Below are positions 10,642 through 22,339 of a stretch of DNA of 64,000 nucleotides, piece after piece. The position numbers and the translations under genes were made by a program. The number at the start of each line of letters is the position of its first letter. The first letter of the stretch is position 1. The notes below the pieces were generated by a model. The model was not told the DNA's origin. It did no database searches and saw only the letters and a list, made by a program, of their open reading frames with translations. The DNA lies in the NCBI RefSeq assembly GCF_001619985.1, contig NW_017264196.1, forward strand, positions 2,326,696 to 2,390,695, given 5' to 3'. The DNA comes from Xylona heveae TC161. Lineage: Eukaryota > Ascomycota > Xylonomycetes > Xylonales > Xylonaceae.

Positions 10642-13198
10642 GCCGGGCGGTGATCATATATATTATTTTCGTTGGGGGTTGGAGAAGGTTTATCATTGCT
10701 TTCTGCTTCAGACCGTGATGCCAAATTGAAGATGAACAAGCTTGCGTGGCAGCAATGAGGACCCTCAAGAAATTAAGTACCGTCATGCCAATCGCATGTA
10801 ATGCATGCCGCTCTGTAATTGGATGAGAACGTGATAAGGACAACAAGTGCAAGCTGTGACAACGAGGAGAAGCATCGGGAGAAACATACGAGGCACATGT
10901 GCTGTAGCGAATCAGGCGCGGTCATATTTGAGAAACGATGAGGATTCGTCAAGAGACTGTTCGTCCTGAGTCCAAATCAAGCGCCCAAAGACAATTGGCA
11001 CCAGAAAACTCAATTCTTTCGCAGAATAGGGCGAAACTGTGACGTGGTAGAGCGTTAGGCTCCGGATATGCGGCCACGATGATGCTACACTCGGCGCTGA
11101 TGGCCGGTGCTTGGCTTGTCATTCCGTATACATTTTTATTTTGCTGCCAGACTGCTACCCATTTCTGTCTAGTGCATGAGCATCCTGGTTCAATTGAAGT
11201 GGGAAGGCGAAAGAAAGCACGAGCTTGGCGATTCCAACAGCACGCTATCAGAGAGCTATTTGGGAATCATGGTGGACTGGGTATGCAGCGGACTCCTTCT
11301 GTTGGAAGCGATTGAGTTTTTGGGCAGCATTGTCGTATTCCAAAAGCTGATTGGTCCCAGTGTTCTTTATACGCCACGTTTCGTGCGTCCATTTTGACAC
11401 GGATTAAGGGGGGAGGATGATAGATTTGCATGGATTGAACGGACCAGCGGGACCTCTGATGAGTTGTCAACTGCTTGCTCGTCACCTGTCCACTAAAACA
11501 TGGGGGAATATGTACCAGAGAAAAAAATGAGGCCCTACAACCTGTCGACTTCCTTTCTTCCATATGACTGATTCGCTTGCTCCGAACAAATCATCAACAT
11601 CTATCGAGGGGCAAAGTGGAATCTAGCCCGTAGGCTGGGCGTCGTCGGGGGATAGCATAGACAGCTCAACGCCAACACGTGCTCATGCCATACCTAGGGT
11701 ATATCTTACCCTGAGATAGTCTACAGTACTGGACCTGTACGAGTCAATGATAAGTTCTTGGTAGTATCATAGTGCAAAGAATCACTTATGGAGACATGAT
11801 GCCCATCAACGCCCGTCCCCATGTCGATGTGCTGTCGCCAAGCTCCCCAAGTGTGCCGTTTACTAGTTAGGCCGAACAGGTTCTGGTTCTCAAAACGGCC
11901 CCCACCGTCGCTTGATCTCCTGTTGCCCTTTGCTTCTTTGGATCGACGGCCCGGGACGAACGACTAAACTAAACCAACGCCGACCGATTCGCTTCGACGT
12001 CAACCAGGGACAATCCAATTATACTTACTCTCGTACTGAGCGGCGTTATGAACAAGGATATTGTCATCTCGATGGTATTCTCCACACGGTAGAGGTAGAT
12101 AGTCGGTACAGCACAAGTATACTACAGCACCTTGCAGTATATTACAGCACGGCGCAGTACAGAGAGTTAAGTGAAGACGTCATTGAATTATAACTTGTAC
12201 AAAAGGTAGGAGGTTCGTGAAATGGAGAGCGACAATTGATTAGAATGACTCCCGAATCAGACGAGCAGTCTGGGGATTGATCAAACCAGATCGATCTCGG
12301 ACGTATGAATCACGCCTTGCCTTGCCAAGATAGGTAGTACATTACATATCCCTTGGACGATCATTTCGGCTGCGTCGTGAATCCTCATTCGAGTACCTGC
12401 AGTGGATACTTTGTATTCCAGAAAAGAACATACCGTCCATCTGCTATCATTCTCTCACAGACCATTTGAAGAGAGCGACTAACCGTCGAAGAGCATGCAA
12501 GTCAATGTATCTTTACCTCGACCTTGGTCCAATTGGGATGGGGGCTTCTAACCAATAGACTGGACCCGACTGCGCCGTAAGGCGGTGAGTGTCTGAACAA
12601 AGGGACAATGGCGGTTTCATTCCATGTTCTCCGTAGAGTAACTTAGCCAGTCATTGTAGCCAGGGCAGGCAACAGGATCCTCTTCTCATCACCTGTCCCC
12701 CGCCCACACCCTCTCTCGCTCATTCGCTCACTCTCTTTTCCCCTTTTTATCATTGCCGTTCCCTTGCTTTGGTAAAACGGCTGCAAGACCAAATCCAACG
12801 ACTCGAGTGCTCAAAATCATCGTGGATGAAGCGTCCCCTTCATCCTCCCATTCAACGGCGATATCTATTCTCGACCATCTCTTTTCCATGATTAAAGGTC
12901 CTTGACTATCTCGTCTCAATTGATCGGGCAATTTCGAAAGTCCAAGGCGTAGTTTGGGCATGATTTCCATCATCATGACCTCCTTCCTGTCAGCGATAAT
13001 CACCTAAATCGCAACGAGCTCGCAGAAGGCAGCTGTACAAAACTCTCAAGCCATTCTTGATGACGGAGCATGCGCATGCATTTGGTTTACCTTGACAATA
13101 AGATTATATATTGAAAAAGACATAATCTGACCCAAACCTGGGGCCAACATCAATCCATAGCTTTATAAAAGACCAAGTCTGCTCGATAACCGGTGGAG
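10642..13198. other. Long intergenic region (2.6 kb), no gene recognised
   Basis: Frames here are short and unlike protein. The left end is the promoter of the minus-strand coiled-coil gene. A CCAAT at about 12552 and a long CT-rich tract at about 12695-12760 precede the C2H2 gene starting at 13199 and may be its promoter and leader. The segment 12105-12165 has short imperfect repeats of CAGCAC/CAGTA type. No tRNA or 5S pattern was found by eye. Confidence 0.5.
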
Positions 13199-14787
13199 AT
13201 GGCAGGAAACGAAGCATTTCCAGGGTCCATTTTCGGATTCCCTAATTCTCAGGTTCGCCTGGACGCAACTTAATTTTAATTGCCGAACTTTGCACTAATT
13301 GTTCTACCTGCGCTTATAGCAATTTCAAGACTTTGAGAATCCCAAAGGCGATTACAATGATATCCCTATTGATTTGCTTGGAGTCTCGGACTTGAAAATG
13401 TCAGAGTGGCGACACAATGCTGCCGAAATAGACCAGTATGGCTACAGCACGGGAATAAACTGTGAACCGTCCAACTTTATCGGTAACAACACGGGGCTTC
13501 AACGGATCGCAAACTCAAAGTGCCCAAATATGTTCAGCGATCCAATCCAATCACTACCCCTCGAATTCTCAGAGACAGACCTCTCTGCTAACCCGATGGC
13601 GAGGTTCTGTTATGATCAAGGCCCTTGGAATTCTCATCAGGTTTCGGCTGGCAGCAGTGCAGCCTATCCTCCCCAAAGTTCTTATGTTTATCCACTCCCG
13701 GCACGAGGACCGAATTTCGCCGTAGGCAACTATCGCTCTGCTCCTGTCTCAGAGCCCGAGAGCAATGCCACCGCAAATATGCTTTCAGATTCTGGCTATG
13801 GGACCAAAACCTTCAGCACCGTCTCTGCCTTGAGTCATCAGATGACTGAAACAAACACAGAGTACCTGTCCCTACAACATCAATTGCATAATCTCCAACC
13901 GTTTGCTGTGCCGCAGCACCAACCCCACGTCACTGGACCTTTTGACATAGCAAATCCTTTCGAGAATAACCTCAAAAGCTTGCCCGATCCCATCCCTCAA
14001 CCTACCCATCAATGTCCCTATTGTGAGATGAGCTATAGATGTGCTTCTGAACTCAAGTAAGCATCTCAGTTGACGATATCCTGGCTAAGCTAAAAGAAGA
14101 CCAGGAAGCATATTCTCAAACATGAAAAGAATTACAAGTGCAGGGAGCCTGGCTGCAAGAGAAATGAAGGTTTCAGCACACCGAACGATTTGGAACGACA
14201 TAAGAAGACTGTGCATCATATCTTCCCACGGAATAGCACGACGAAAATGTATCGGTGCGTCGCCGAAGATTGCAAAGTAAACGGAAACATTTGGGTCCGA
14301 CCGGATAACTTTCGTGCACATGTAAGGCGCAAGCACGGTGAAGACAGATTGCAGGAATTGATGAGACTGTACGCATTGAAATGATGCCTTTTGTTTCCTC
14401 GCCGCTAACCAAGCCAGTGGCGAATGCTATGATGCTGTACCAAGTACGTTTGTCAGTTGATCTTCATTCAGGTGTCTTTTCTGATTTCGAATTCGCAGAT
14501 CAGTCCACCAATTCCAGCATTGTCGACCAATATGATCATTACGAGGAGTGGTTAGATGCTCCTCAAGCTGTGAACACCAAAAACTGGCGTCAGGGGAATG
14601 TGACAAATTGGGAATATAAACGTAAGCACCGAACCATGCAAACCCGAAGATGTCTTCACATGTGCAAGAATGACAGACAATGGAATTTTCATCCAACATC
14701 GAGGGCTCGGCAGTGCGCTCCTTGACCAAGCTGCAAAAACCTTCTTTGTTTGACTGTGACATTGATTCGTCAGATGAATGCTCCTAG
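13199..14787 (+). CDS. C2H2 zinc-finger protein, N-terminal part of locus
   Basis: Exons 13199-13252, 13320-14056, 14105-14368, 14418-14443, 14499-14621 and, less certainly, 14714-14787 with TAG at 14785. Introns 1-4 are clean GT-AG and frame-keeping. The first 250 residues are Ser/Pro/Asn/Gln-rich, as in activation regions. Around exon 2/3 there is a run of zinc-finger pairs: CPYC...H (split by the intron), CxxxxC...HxxxxH with the signature GFSTPNDLERH, then a third CxxxxxC...HxxxxH. This tandem is typical of fungal nuclear C2H2 regulators that bind DNA. The last exon gives an acidic Asp/Ser/Cys end. It may be one gene with the next entry: that frame starts inside this one's last exon and holds the second finger array usually found in the same protein. 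Confidence 0.65.
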
Positions 14788-16034
14788 AAGAGTGGGAATG
14801 AAAGTTTCTCTCCGTCAACAGCACTTGGGAAGCATGATCAAGGCATCAACCAATACTGACGCAACATTCTCTGAAGGAGCGCAGGGGCCATACCATCCGA
14901 CTGACCAAGTAGCGTCTGCGATCGAATACGTGCTCAGGGATGGCGGTCACACCTTAGCTAGTCTCCTTGAAAGCACGCAAGATACCCAGGAAGACCGAGG
15001 GAGCGTCTCGTCCTCATCTTGTTCCACTGTTGTTGGCCCAACCACGGCCCTAAATCCAGAAATTTTAAAAGCGTCATCTGAATCCGTGCCGTCGCAAGCG
15101 CTGAGGACATATCTCCCGCCACGGGCTAGACTAAAGAGCACGGTTCAAACACCCCTGGGAACTCTCTTGAAGGACAAGGGAGATCATATCTCAGGGGATG
15201 TCCAATCTGTTCTCTCGCAAGTCATATCATCTAAAAGACAGAGTTGGAAATGCAAGAGCTGTTCGAAGAACTTTCCCCAATTCAGGGAACTGAAGTGTGT
15301 AAAATTTCTGTTGGCGATGAGGTTGATTGCTAACTATGCCTCCTAGGAATCATGAAAAATGCCATGAAAAACCATATGGATGCACGTTTCCCGATTGCCC
15401 AGAAGCCTATAAATCCAGAAGGAAATGGAAAGCACATGAAAATAATGAACACTGGATACCAAAGTCTTGGCGTTGCCGATTGCCGACAGATCAGCTCGAT
15501 TTATCGGCGACACTTGGAGAGTATAACCGCGAGGAGTGTGCAAAGATCATGCACACGCGGGAAGGGTTCTGGAAGCATCTTCAATCAACACATGGAATTT
15601 CCAGCCGGAAGATATTAGTGGACGAAGCCACGGCCTGCTTCATTGGTGACAAGGGCTCGGACGGTTTTTGGTGTGGATTTTGTCGAGAAATTAAACCACG
15701 ATCCACGGAAGATTTTGCGGCGTGGGACGAGAGGCTGGATCATGTCCAGGCGCATATCGACTGCGAACACCGACTAATGGACGAATGGGTCCCTGTTGAC
15801 AAGGCGAGGACAAAAGGTGAAATTTTTGCTGTAACGCTTGACGTCGATTCCGATGAGGATTCCGATGAAGACTGCTCTCAGAGTATCATTGATCTGCACC
15901 TCGACGACCCTTGGCCTTTGCGCAGTTCATATACTGACGCGAACGCTCCTTGTGTCAATCATCAGTTGCATGAAGCAGAGCGAGACCCAGATTTGGAAAA
16001 TCAGGCCCCAAAGAAGCGAAAGAGGAATTTCTAA
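14774..16034 (+). CDS. C2H2 zinc-finger protein, C-terminal part of locus
   Basis: Exons 14774(or 14798)-15294 and 15347-16034; intron 15295-15346 is GT-AG with GCTAAC and splits a finger. About 160 Ser/Thr-rich residues lead into CKSCSKNF...H, then CTFPDC...HxxxxH (PYGCTFPDC signature), a degenerate third unit, and CGFC...H. After an acidic D/E/S patch the C-terminus is a basic PKKRKR-like nuclear localisation signal. The reading frame differs from the upstream part, and no ordinary intron bridges 14622-14800 to this frame: the possible acceptor at 14793 is poor. Either this is a separate gene with an ATG at 14774 or 14798, or the locus is one gene with a misjudged or broken middle. Confidence 0.6.
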
Positions 16035-18212
16035 TTGCGTTATATTTATACATATCAAGTTTTTCCCGGCGTTCATCCGCATAGTCATGGCAGTTTCGGT
16101 ATCTGGTAATTCTCTCGGCGGCATGGCATCTTGGTTGCATTTCCCCTATGCTTGACGTTTATTAGTTTCTTGCAGAGGAGATTATCTCGAGGGTTCAAAC
16201 TGGAATGCTATCCGTCAGATGCCGATGCAAATGAAAGCATTCCGCGGTCCCTCCAGTAGAGGTATCGATAAATTTGACGTTATGCCACCAACTTACCAAG
16301 CATCGCTTGAGCGCAATTATACAAGTGAAAATATTTGGTAGCAATATGGAGAAAGATAAAAGTACATTCCGACGTGGTCTTAACTTTGACGATGCGAGAT
16401 ATTTTTTCTCGAAGCAGGTCACTTCAAAGGTAGCCACGCCAGTATCCAAGTATAATGTAATGATTCAACTCGCTGTCAAACAACTATTTAAGAGAATACG
16501 ATAAATTGACAAATAAAACCTTGAAATATAAGGCCTACGGCAAAATGTCGGAAATTTGCATTTCTACTCCTTGCTACTATTTGCTACATCCGAGAATCTC
16601 GTATTTGATTGAATACAACAGGAAACAAGGTACACCTCAATCGATTTCCTGTCCCGGGAACAGAAAAATATCAACGTATCATTGCAAGGTTGCCCCATAA
16701 CGATGTTGATTTAGGCTGGATGTTGGGCACGGCAGGACGAAGTGTGAGTTTAAGCCTAAATTGGCAGGCGAAGGCCAAGAAAAGAGGCGCGAGGCAGCGA
16801 GGCAACCGCAGGGGTGCCGAAAGGCTTCAAGCCACTAACTTCCGCGCTTGTCCGTCAGGGCGCTTGTGAGAGGGTGTAGAGTTATCGGAACAAACCTATG
16901 GCACTTTGCAATCCAATGACCAAGCATTCATACACGTCGATCTTTTTAGCGTGCATGGGCGATGTCATGCTCTTGCCTCGTCTTCGTTTACCTATAGCGG
17001 AAGGCTCTATGAGGCTGACTTCAACTACCTACCTAGGTAGTACCTGAGACGCAATATGTATCATTGTTCACCCCTCAAGTTCTTGCTGGCAATATTTCTA
17101 TACTTGGCGCTCTCATGGGGGGAAATTTGCCATCCTGCATGGTTGCCAACATGACAGATTGGTTGGATGCGTGGCAATCGGTATTATGAGAAACATGCAG
17201 CTATTCAATCTGTTTTCCATGTGACCGATTGAATGGAACCTCGAGAAACGGAAGAGCTTTGAGAGCCTGCTGATTATGGGGCCATACGGAAATAATCGTG
17301 GTAAATGAGATCGGGTTCTCTGGAAATGCCACTCGTGCGGTTCCATTGGACCGTCGCATTTATGATAAGAGCCTCATCCTTCCAGTGGACTGAGATACGC
17401 ACGGGAGAATGATGACCAACGTCTAGGGAGATGCACCCTATTGGTTTTGCCGACACCCCTGCGAAGCGGATGAATAACGCTCCTTCTGGCTACCTGTGCG
17501 GAGGTAGACCTTCCTGCCACCCTCCAGTTCCCCATTGTATGCTCCTCGCATTTACCACCTGTATAGTCAATGGTGATCCATGTGCGGGTGTGAGGTCGAG
17601 ACGGAGCCCTGTCAGCGGTTATACTTGCACGATACTCTACTCCGCCATTCTGAACCTAGCTTTAGGCAGCTTTCATCAATTTTTGCCCACAAAACCATTG
17701 TCTTTTTCATCAGCCAGGCGGTCTGGCTGCTGCTTCTGGGTTGGGATTCTGCACCCTTGCACGCCGCAGTCGAACCAATGGACGCTTTGGACGCAGATCT
17801 GATCTGGGACATGAGGCTCTGCGCCTTCCTCGCGCTGCCCCTCCCACACTTTTTCCAATCCACGGTGCCAACATACGAATTTATGATACTCGATTTGATC
17901 TACATATATGTTCGCAATTGTCTCTTCTTCAAAATGCCGCGTCTTACGGGATCTTTGTATTCATTACAAATCTGCAAAGATTACATTGAAGTATTCTTTA
18001 CAATTATTCGGATTATCTCACCTCCCTGCATGTTTTATTGCTTTTTGGCCATTTTACTTTTGCCTTTAATAGCAACCACCCGCTTACTTGGGGCCAGCTT
18101 TGGGGACATTCCACCTACTGCGTGGTGACTTGATCTCATCTGATCAAATTAAAAGCATCATCAACGGCTTCGTACCTCTTCTACGAAACGTTTCACCATT
18201 TCTTTGTATCGG
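16035..18212. other. Intergenic between two C2H2 loci (2.2 kb)
   Basis: Probably the upstream region of the C2H2 gene at 18213. Contains a perfect 12-bp palindrome CTACCTAGGTAG at 17029-17040. A 182-codon frame at 17580-18128 is open, hydrophobic and not protein-like in composition; I do not call it. No RNA gene seen. Confidence 0.5.
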
Positions 18213-19775
18213 ATGAACTTGTGCAGTCATTACCGCACACCATTTCGTTCATTTCAACAGCACAACATGCATTGGGACCATCTGCCTCCTCCTGCGAGAA
18301 AGCATCGCAGCCAGATGTTCACATTCGCGGAACCTCATTGCTATTCGAGTGGCGAAACCTATCACATGCCCTGGGCTGACATACAATCTTCGGATTGGGG
18401 TGTTTCTCCTGAGACTCCGTCACAGTACCCTCCCTTGATCAGTAACCCCAGCATGATGTCGCCAGAAAGCTCCACAGTCGACTACATGGATGATCAGCCC
18501 GCCCAAGACTTTGACCGTCGTATTGCATGCAATCCATGGCCTTTCCCAGGCGTGGAACAAGATGATACTCTGTCGGAAGTGTCAAGTGTCTCTGGCTCCA
18601 GAGACTTCTCAGACTATGGGAGCCACAATTACTCGAGTTCAGTCACGCTTGCTCAAGCACAACCTTCCTATGTTATCCATCGCGAAAATGTCTCGACACA
18701 GCGCAGTGAAACGGCATGGGAAAGTCGGACTCTTCACCCAACTACCGGCCACTCAGTCATTAAACAGGAGACAGTTACAAGCACATCGGCATGCGCATAT
18801 ATCTCCGAGGAGAATACCTTGCCAGCTTCCACAAGGAATCGGTCAAGATTGATGACTACCAGAAAGGCTCGTCTGTCTGATACCATCGCCCCTTCGACAA
18901 AGCAGCGTCAGACGTTATCCAAACGCATTCGAGCATCAGCCTCAAAAACACCGAAGCGTCCGGCCCAGCAAACCTATCCTACTAGCAAGGAATCTCGTCA
19001 ACCTAAACGTATTTGCCCCCGTCACCCAAAAATGACTTTCAAGAACATGATTGAGTATGAGTATGTTCCTCCCTCTTTGATCGTTCATCCAAAACCTTAC
19101 ACCGACTGGGTTACTGACGCTCTCGTCGCGTACCTTTCCAGGAACCACGTGAGAGATCAACATCCGCGACCATTCGTATGCATTTTTAGAAATAATGGAT
19201 GCAGTGACAGTTTTGAGAAAAAGAATGAGTGGAAACGACATATCCGCATTCAGCATCTCCAACTTGATCATTACAATTGCGCTCTCTGCACCATCCCAAG
19301 AGATCATTCGTTTAATCGCAAGGATTTGTTCAAGACACACCTCGAACGAATGCATTTCCACAAGGATGTCGCGGGTGAGCGCCCTCAATTGTCATTCAGA
19401 AACAATGCTTGGACGAAGGATAATATATCCGAGTTAGTACAGACTTGCAGGGTACATGTTCGCAAACCGCCGGAGAACAGCACTTGCGGGTTCTGCGGTG
19501 AGCGTTTTGCGGGGAAAGATAGCTGGAATGAATGCATGGAACATGTGGGACTCCATTTTGACCGCGGCTGCAACATAAGTGACTGGAAAGTGGATAAGTC
19601 TGTCCAAAATTGGCTGATCCGTGAAGGTCTGGTGGAGGCAACTGGCACCGGCGTCGACCATTCGTGGACCTTTAAAGACCCAAAGATGGTCAGAAGCCTA
19701 AGCAATCTTTCTATTGCTATACACTGTTCAGATGCTCATGGTAATGAAGAGGACGCTGAAGGCGAAGAAGAATAA
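18213..19775 (+). CDS. C2H2 zinc-finger transcription factor-like protein, 520 aa
   Basis: Single exon, ATG at 18213, TAA at 19773. Residues 1-200 are Ser/Pro/Thr/Gln-rich. About 210-275 is basic (Lys/Arg/Pro, candidate nuclear localisation). Then CIF...C...HxxxxH with FEKKNEWKRH, a second CALC...HxxxxH unit, and a third CGFC...H...H unit, followed by an acidic Glu/Asp tail. The finger order and the third unit with CGFC match the second half of the neighbouring locus at 14.8-16.0 kb, so the two are likely paralogues. Expected nuclear DNA-binding regulator; target unknown. The lack of introns contrasts with the neighbour. Confidence 0.82.
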   Translation: MNLCSHYRTPFRSFQQHNMHWDHLPPPARKHRSQMFTFAEPHCYSSGETYHMPWADIQSSDWGVSPETPSQYPPLISNPSMMSPESSTVDYMDDQPAQDFDRRIACNPWPFPGVEQDDTLSEVSSVSGSRDFSDYGSHNYSSSVTLAQAQPSYVIHRENVSTQRSETAWESRTLHPTTGHSVIKQETVTSTSACAYISEENTLPASTRNRSRLMTTRKARLSDTIAPSTKQRQTLSKRIRASASKTPKRPAQQTYPTSKESRQPKRICPRHPKMTFKNMIEYEYVPPSLIVHPKPYTDWVTDALVAYLSRNHVRDQHPRPFVCIFRNNGCSDSFEKKNEWKRHIRIQHLQLDHYNCALCTIPRDHSFNRKDLFKTHLERMHFHKDVAGERPQLSFRNNAWTKDNISELVQTCRVHVRKPPENSTCGFCGERFAGKDSWNECMEHVGLHFDRGCNISDWKVDKSVQNWLIREGLVEATGTGVDHSWTFKDPKMVRSLSNLSIAIHCSDAHGNEEDAEGEEE

Positions 19776-20174
19776 ATGATGGAAAGCATCTACTGTGTAC
19801 CTTACTGCTCAAAGTTTATTCTATACCCATAATGGCTGAATTTTGATTTTAGAAAATGCTTTTATCTTAATGATTTGCTGTTCTTGACTTGCCAATTGGC
19901 TTGTTCGTGTTCTTAATATTACTAATTTTTGATACCTGCTACTCACAAAGGTTCTCAAAAGCAACATGACAAAGTATTGCATATTAGCACATGCGGCATG
20001 CCTGGATGAAGGAACCCTGCTATCATTCTTTCTTATCAGGGATACGAATCCGTCCCGAACGTCCGCAACAGCCCTATCAGCCGCATGCTTATATGTTTGG
20101 ATACGAGAGCATGAACGGCAGGGCTGAGACTCTGCAGCTTATGTCTCCCTCCCGTACTGCCCTTTCCTCCTGGC
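19776..20174. other. Convergent 3' intergenic region
   Basis: Lies between the 3' ends of the C2H2 gene (plus) and the basic protein gene (minus). AT-rich with no gene visible. Confidence 0.5.
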
Positions 20175-21909
20175 TCAAGACCGGTGTCTTTTCTTCTTCT
20201 CCCTTCTGTCCGCCATGTCCAATTCTCTCGGCTTTTCATCTATCCGTGCAGATGTTGTCATGTATTTGAAAAGACAATCTCGTCGTTTAGTACGATGCCT
20301 CTTCTGCGCCGGCACAGGAGATGAGTCTTTTTCAATACGAAGATATCTCATCCCATTCGTCAAGTTTTCTTCGTTCTCAACTTCGCCTTCTCTTGAATGA
20401 AGCGCTGCAGAAAGATATGCATAGGAAATGCCCCCATCACTCCAGTTCCGTCCGGACCTTTTTTTGCAAGGTGTTTCTGTATGTCCTTGATCTGTCAGTG
20501 GTTAATTAAACTAAATAACCCAAGTTCCATTCCAAAGATGACTTACGCTTCGCAGTTTCTCCAGTCATGGTGGCATAATGCTTCTTCTTTCTTCGACGAA
20601 CACGTCGGCGAGACCGATTTACGTCCTTGGTAGCTTTATCTGCATCCTCAATGGGCCGAACACGACGACTGCTGGACGTTTCCATCCTTTGGTCTGCGTC
20701 TGACGAATCCTCGAAACGGCTGCGGCTTAGGCGTTCTTCGTCAAAGACTGTCGTTGCAGGTCTCGTAGTCCGAGGGGGACCGTGAGAAGGAGCTGGCACA
20801 TAGCGGACGCCAGCCATGATGGCGGCGAAATGCCGGTCAGGCTGACCAGGAGAGTGCACTCGCGTCCTCGCCGAGTTTGGTTTCTTTTCCATAGTATGAA
20901 TACTCGAAGCATGAGACTGATGCCAGTGATGTCTTTTCTCTTCATTTAATGAATGAGAAGAAAAGTTCTCTCCTGTTCTGAATGGGTATTTCTCTATATG
21001 GCTGCGTCTGACTCGATCACACTTTTCTTTCTGTTTGTGGAAAGATCCAGCACCATAAGAAGTTCTCCTGCTTTCTTGATGAGCAAATTGCACTTTCTGG
21101 GGAATTTGTAATCTCTCTTTCTGATAAGACCGTTGATCAATCGTCTCTGATATAGTTTCAGGAGCTTCAACTGGTGACATCTCTGCTGCAGGTTCCTCCA
21201 GCAGTTCAGGAAGGGCGTGTTGCATAATAGCATTATCCATGATATCACTATTGACTGTACTATGCAGATCTTTGCACTTCATATTGGCTGCATCATCTCT
21301 GCTGCTGTCCAGCAGTAACCTCTGATCCATGGTAGCAGTTTCTAGCAAGTGTCTTTCCCCATCTGCCACACGGGAATTGCTTTCATTGTTTGCCGTATAC
21401 ATAGATGCGCAGTTCTTGCAATAACTGTCTGTTAAGACCGAATCTGCAATACCTGGATGGAACGCCTGAGGCGGTGGCAAGTGTGTTTGACCGCCAAATG
21501 CATGTCCGTGTCCCATTGGATCCCAACAGGTAAATTGTGGATAATGTTCATTTGGATAAGCGTGGTGATGAACGACGTGTAAAATAGTAGGTATCAGGAA
21601 TGGCGAAGTAAATGTCGAGGATGTGAATGGCGCTGATGATGGGAGCTGTAGCAGAAATGAAGGATTAGGATCGTTATCATGTATCCCATACACCCTTTCC
21701 GGTGCTTGAAAAAAGTCTAGTTGATCGCCAGTCGGTGGTATACACGCTAGTTGAAAGATTTCAGAAGAGTCTGAATTTGGCGGTTCTGAACTTGGTATCT
21801 CTTCAATAGAGAGGGAAGAAGCATTTCCAGCAGCAGATTTCTTCAAGCGTATAAATTCAGCTCGTCCGCGTTTGGGACGTACAAGGATGTATGTCTTTCC
21901 TTGCTGCAT
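20175..21909 (-). CDS. Basic, Ser/His-rich protein of unknown function, 559 aa
   Basis: Minus strand: exon 21909-20547, intron 20546-20492 (GTAAGT, CTGAC, CAG; 55 bp), exon 20491-20175. The N-terminus opens with a conserved-looking YILVRPKRGR segment. The middle is low-complexity with many His, Ser and Glu. The C-terminal 150 residues are strongly basic with clusters such as RRRVRRRKKK and end in KKKRHRS, so a nuclear or nucleic-acid-binding protein is likely. An extra 5' exon is possible: a GTATGT at about 22040 and a CACCAG acceptor near 21925 would splice an in-frame Arg/Ser segment (ending LRHSRQ) onto codons just upstream of the present ATG, but no start was found for it. Family not recognised. 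Confidence 0.72.
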
Positions 21910-22339
21910 AACTTTCTGACAAGCTGGTGAGATATAAATAAGATTTATAAATACTCAAACTGGCCCAAGTGATGATCTAAGAGAATATTGTCCATTCAAT
22001 GCAGATTCTGGAAGCGAGTCTATCAAAAATTAGCAACATACCTTGGCGGGAGTGACGGAGAGCAGTGCTAGCTGGAATATGATCTCTCTCATAAAGACTT
22101 TACGTTGGCCTCGTGAATGGGCTGGTGAATTTTCTGGATATTGAGACTACGCCTATGATCGTTGTTGAATAGCTATTTGAATTTGTAAAATGTGCTCTAG
22201 GAAATATTGGCTTTATTATTAAGTTGGAAGGGAAAACATTGATGTCCTATTTTGTGTCGATAATTATTTACTTTTATGTTGTTCTGATGCGAAAACCGAT
22301 CTATAGAGGTTGGGATCCATATATAAAGTCGTCCCAATA

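Noticed and set aside
11040-11075. tRNA-like string GTGGTAGAGCGTTAGGCTCC
   Set aside because: Resembles a D arm but no T loop (GGTTCRA) or acceptor pairing follows.
12728-13003. 91-codon minus-strand frame
   Set aside because: Reverse of a CT-rich promoter tract; Met/Lys-rich and low complexity.
16185-16205. GGTTCAAAC as a possible tRNA B box
   Set aside because: No A box at the right distance and no cloverleaf pairing by eye.
17580-18128. 182-codon open frame, plus strand
   Set aside because: Hydrophobic but with Cys/Trp/Phe pattern unlike a real membrane protein, no family motif, and it ends just before the C2H2 gene; more likely chance in the upstream region.
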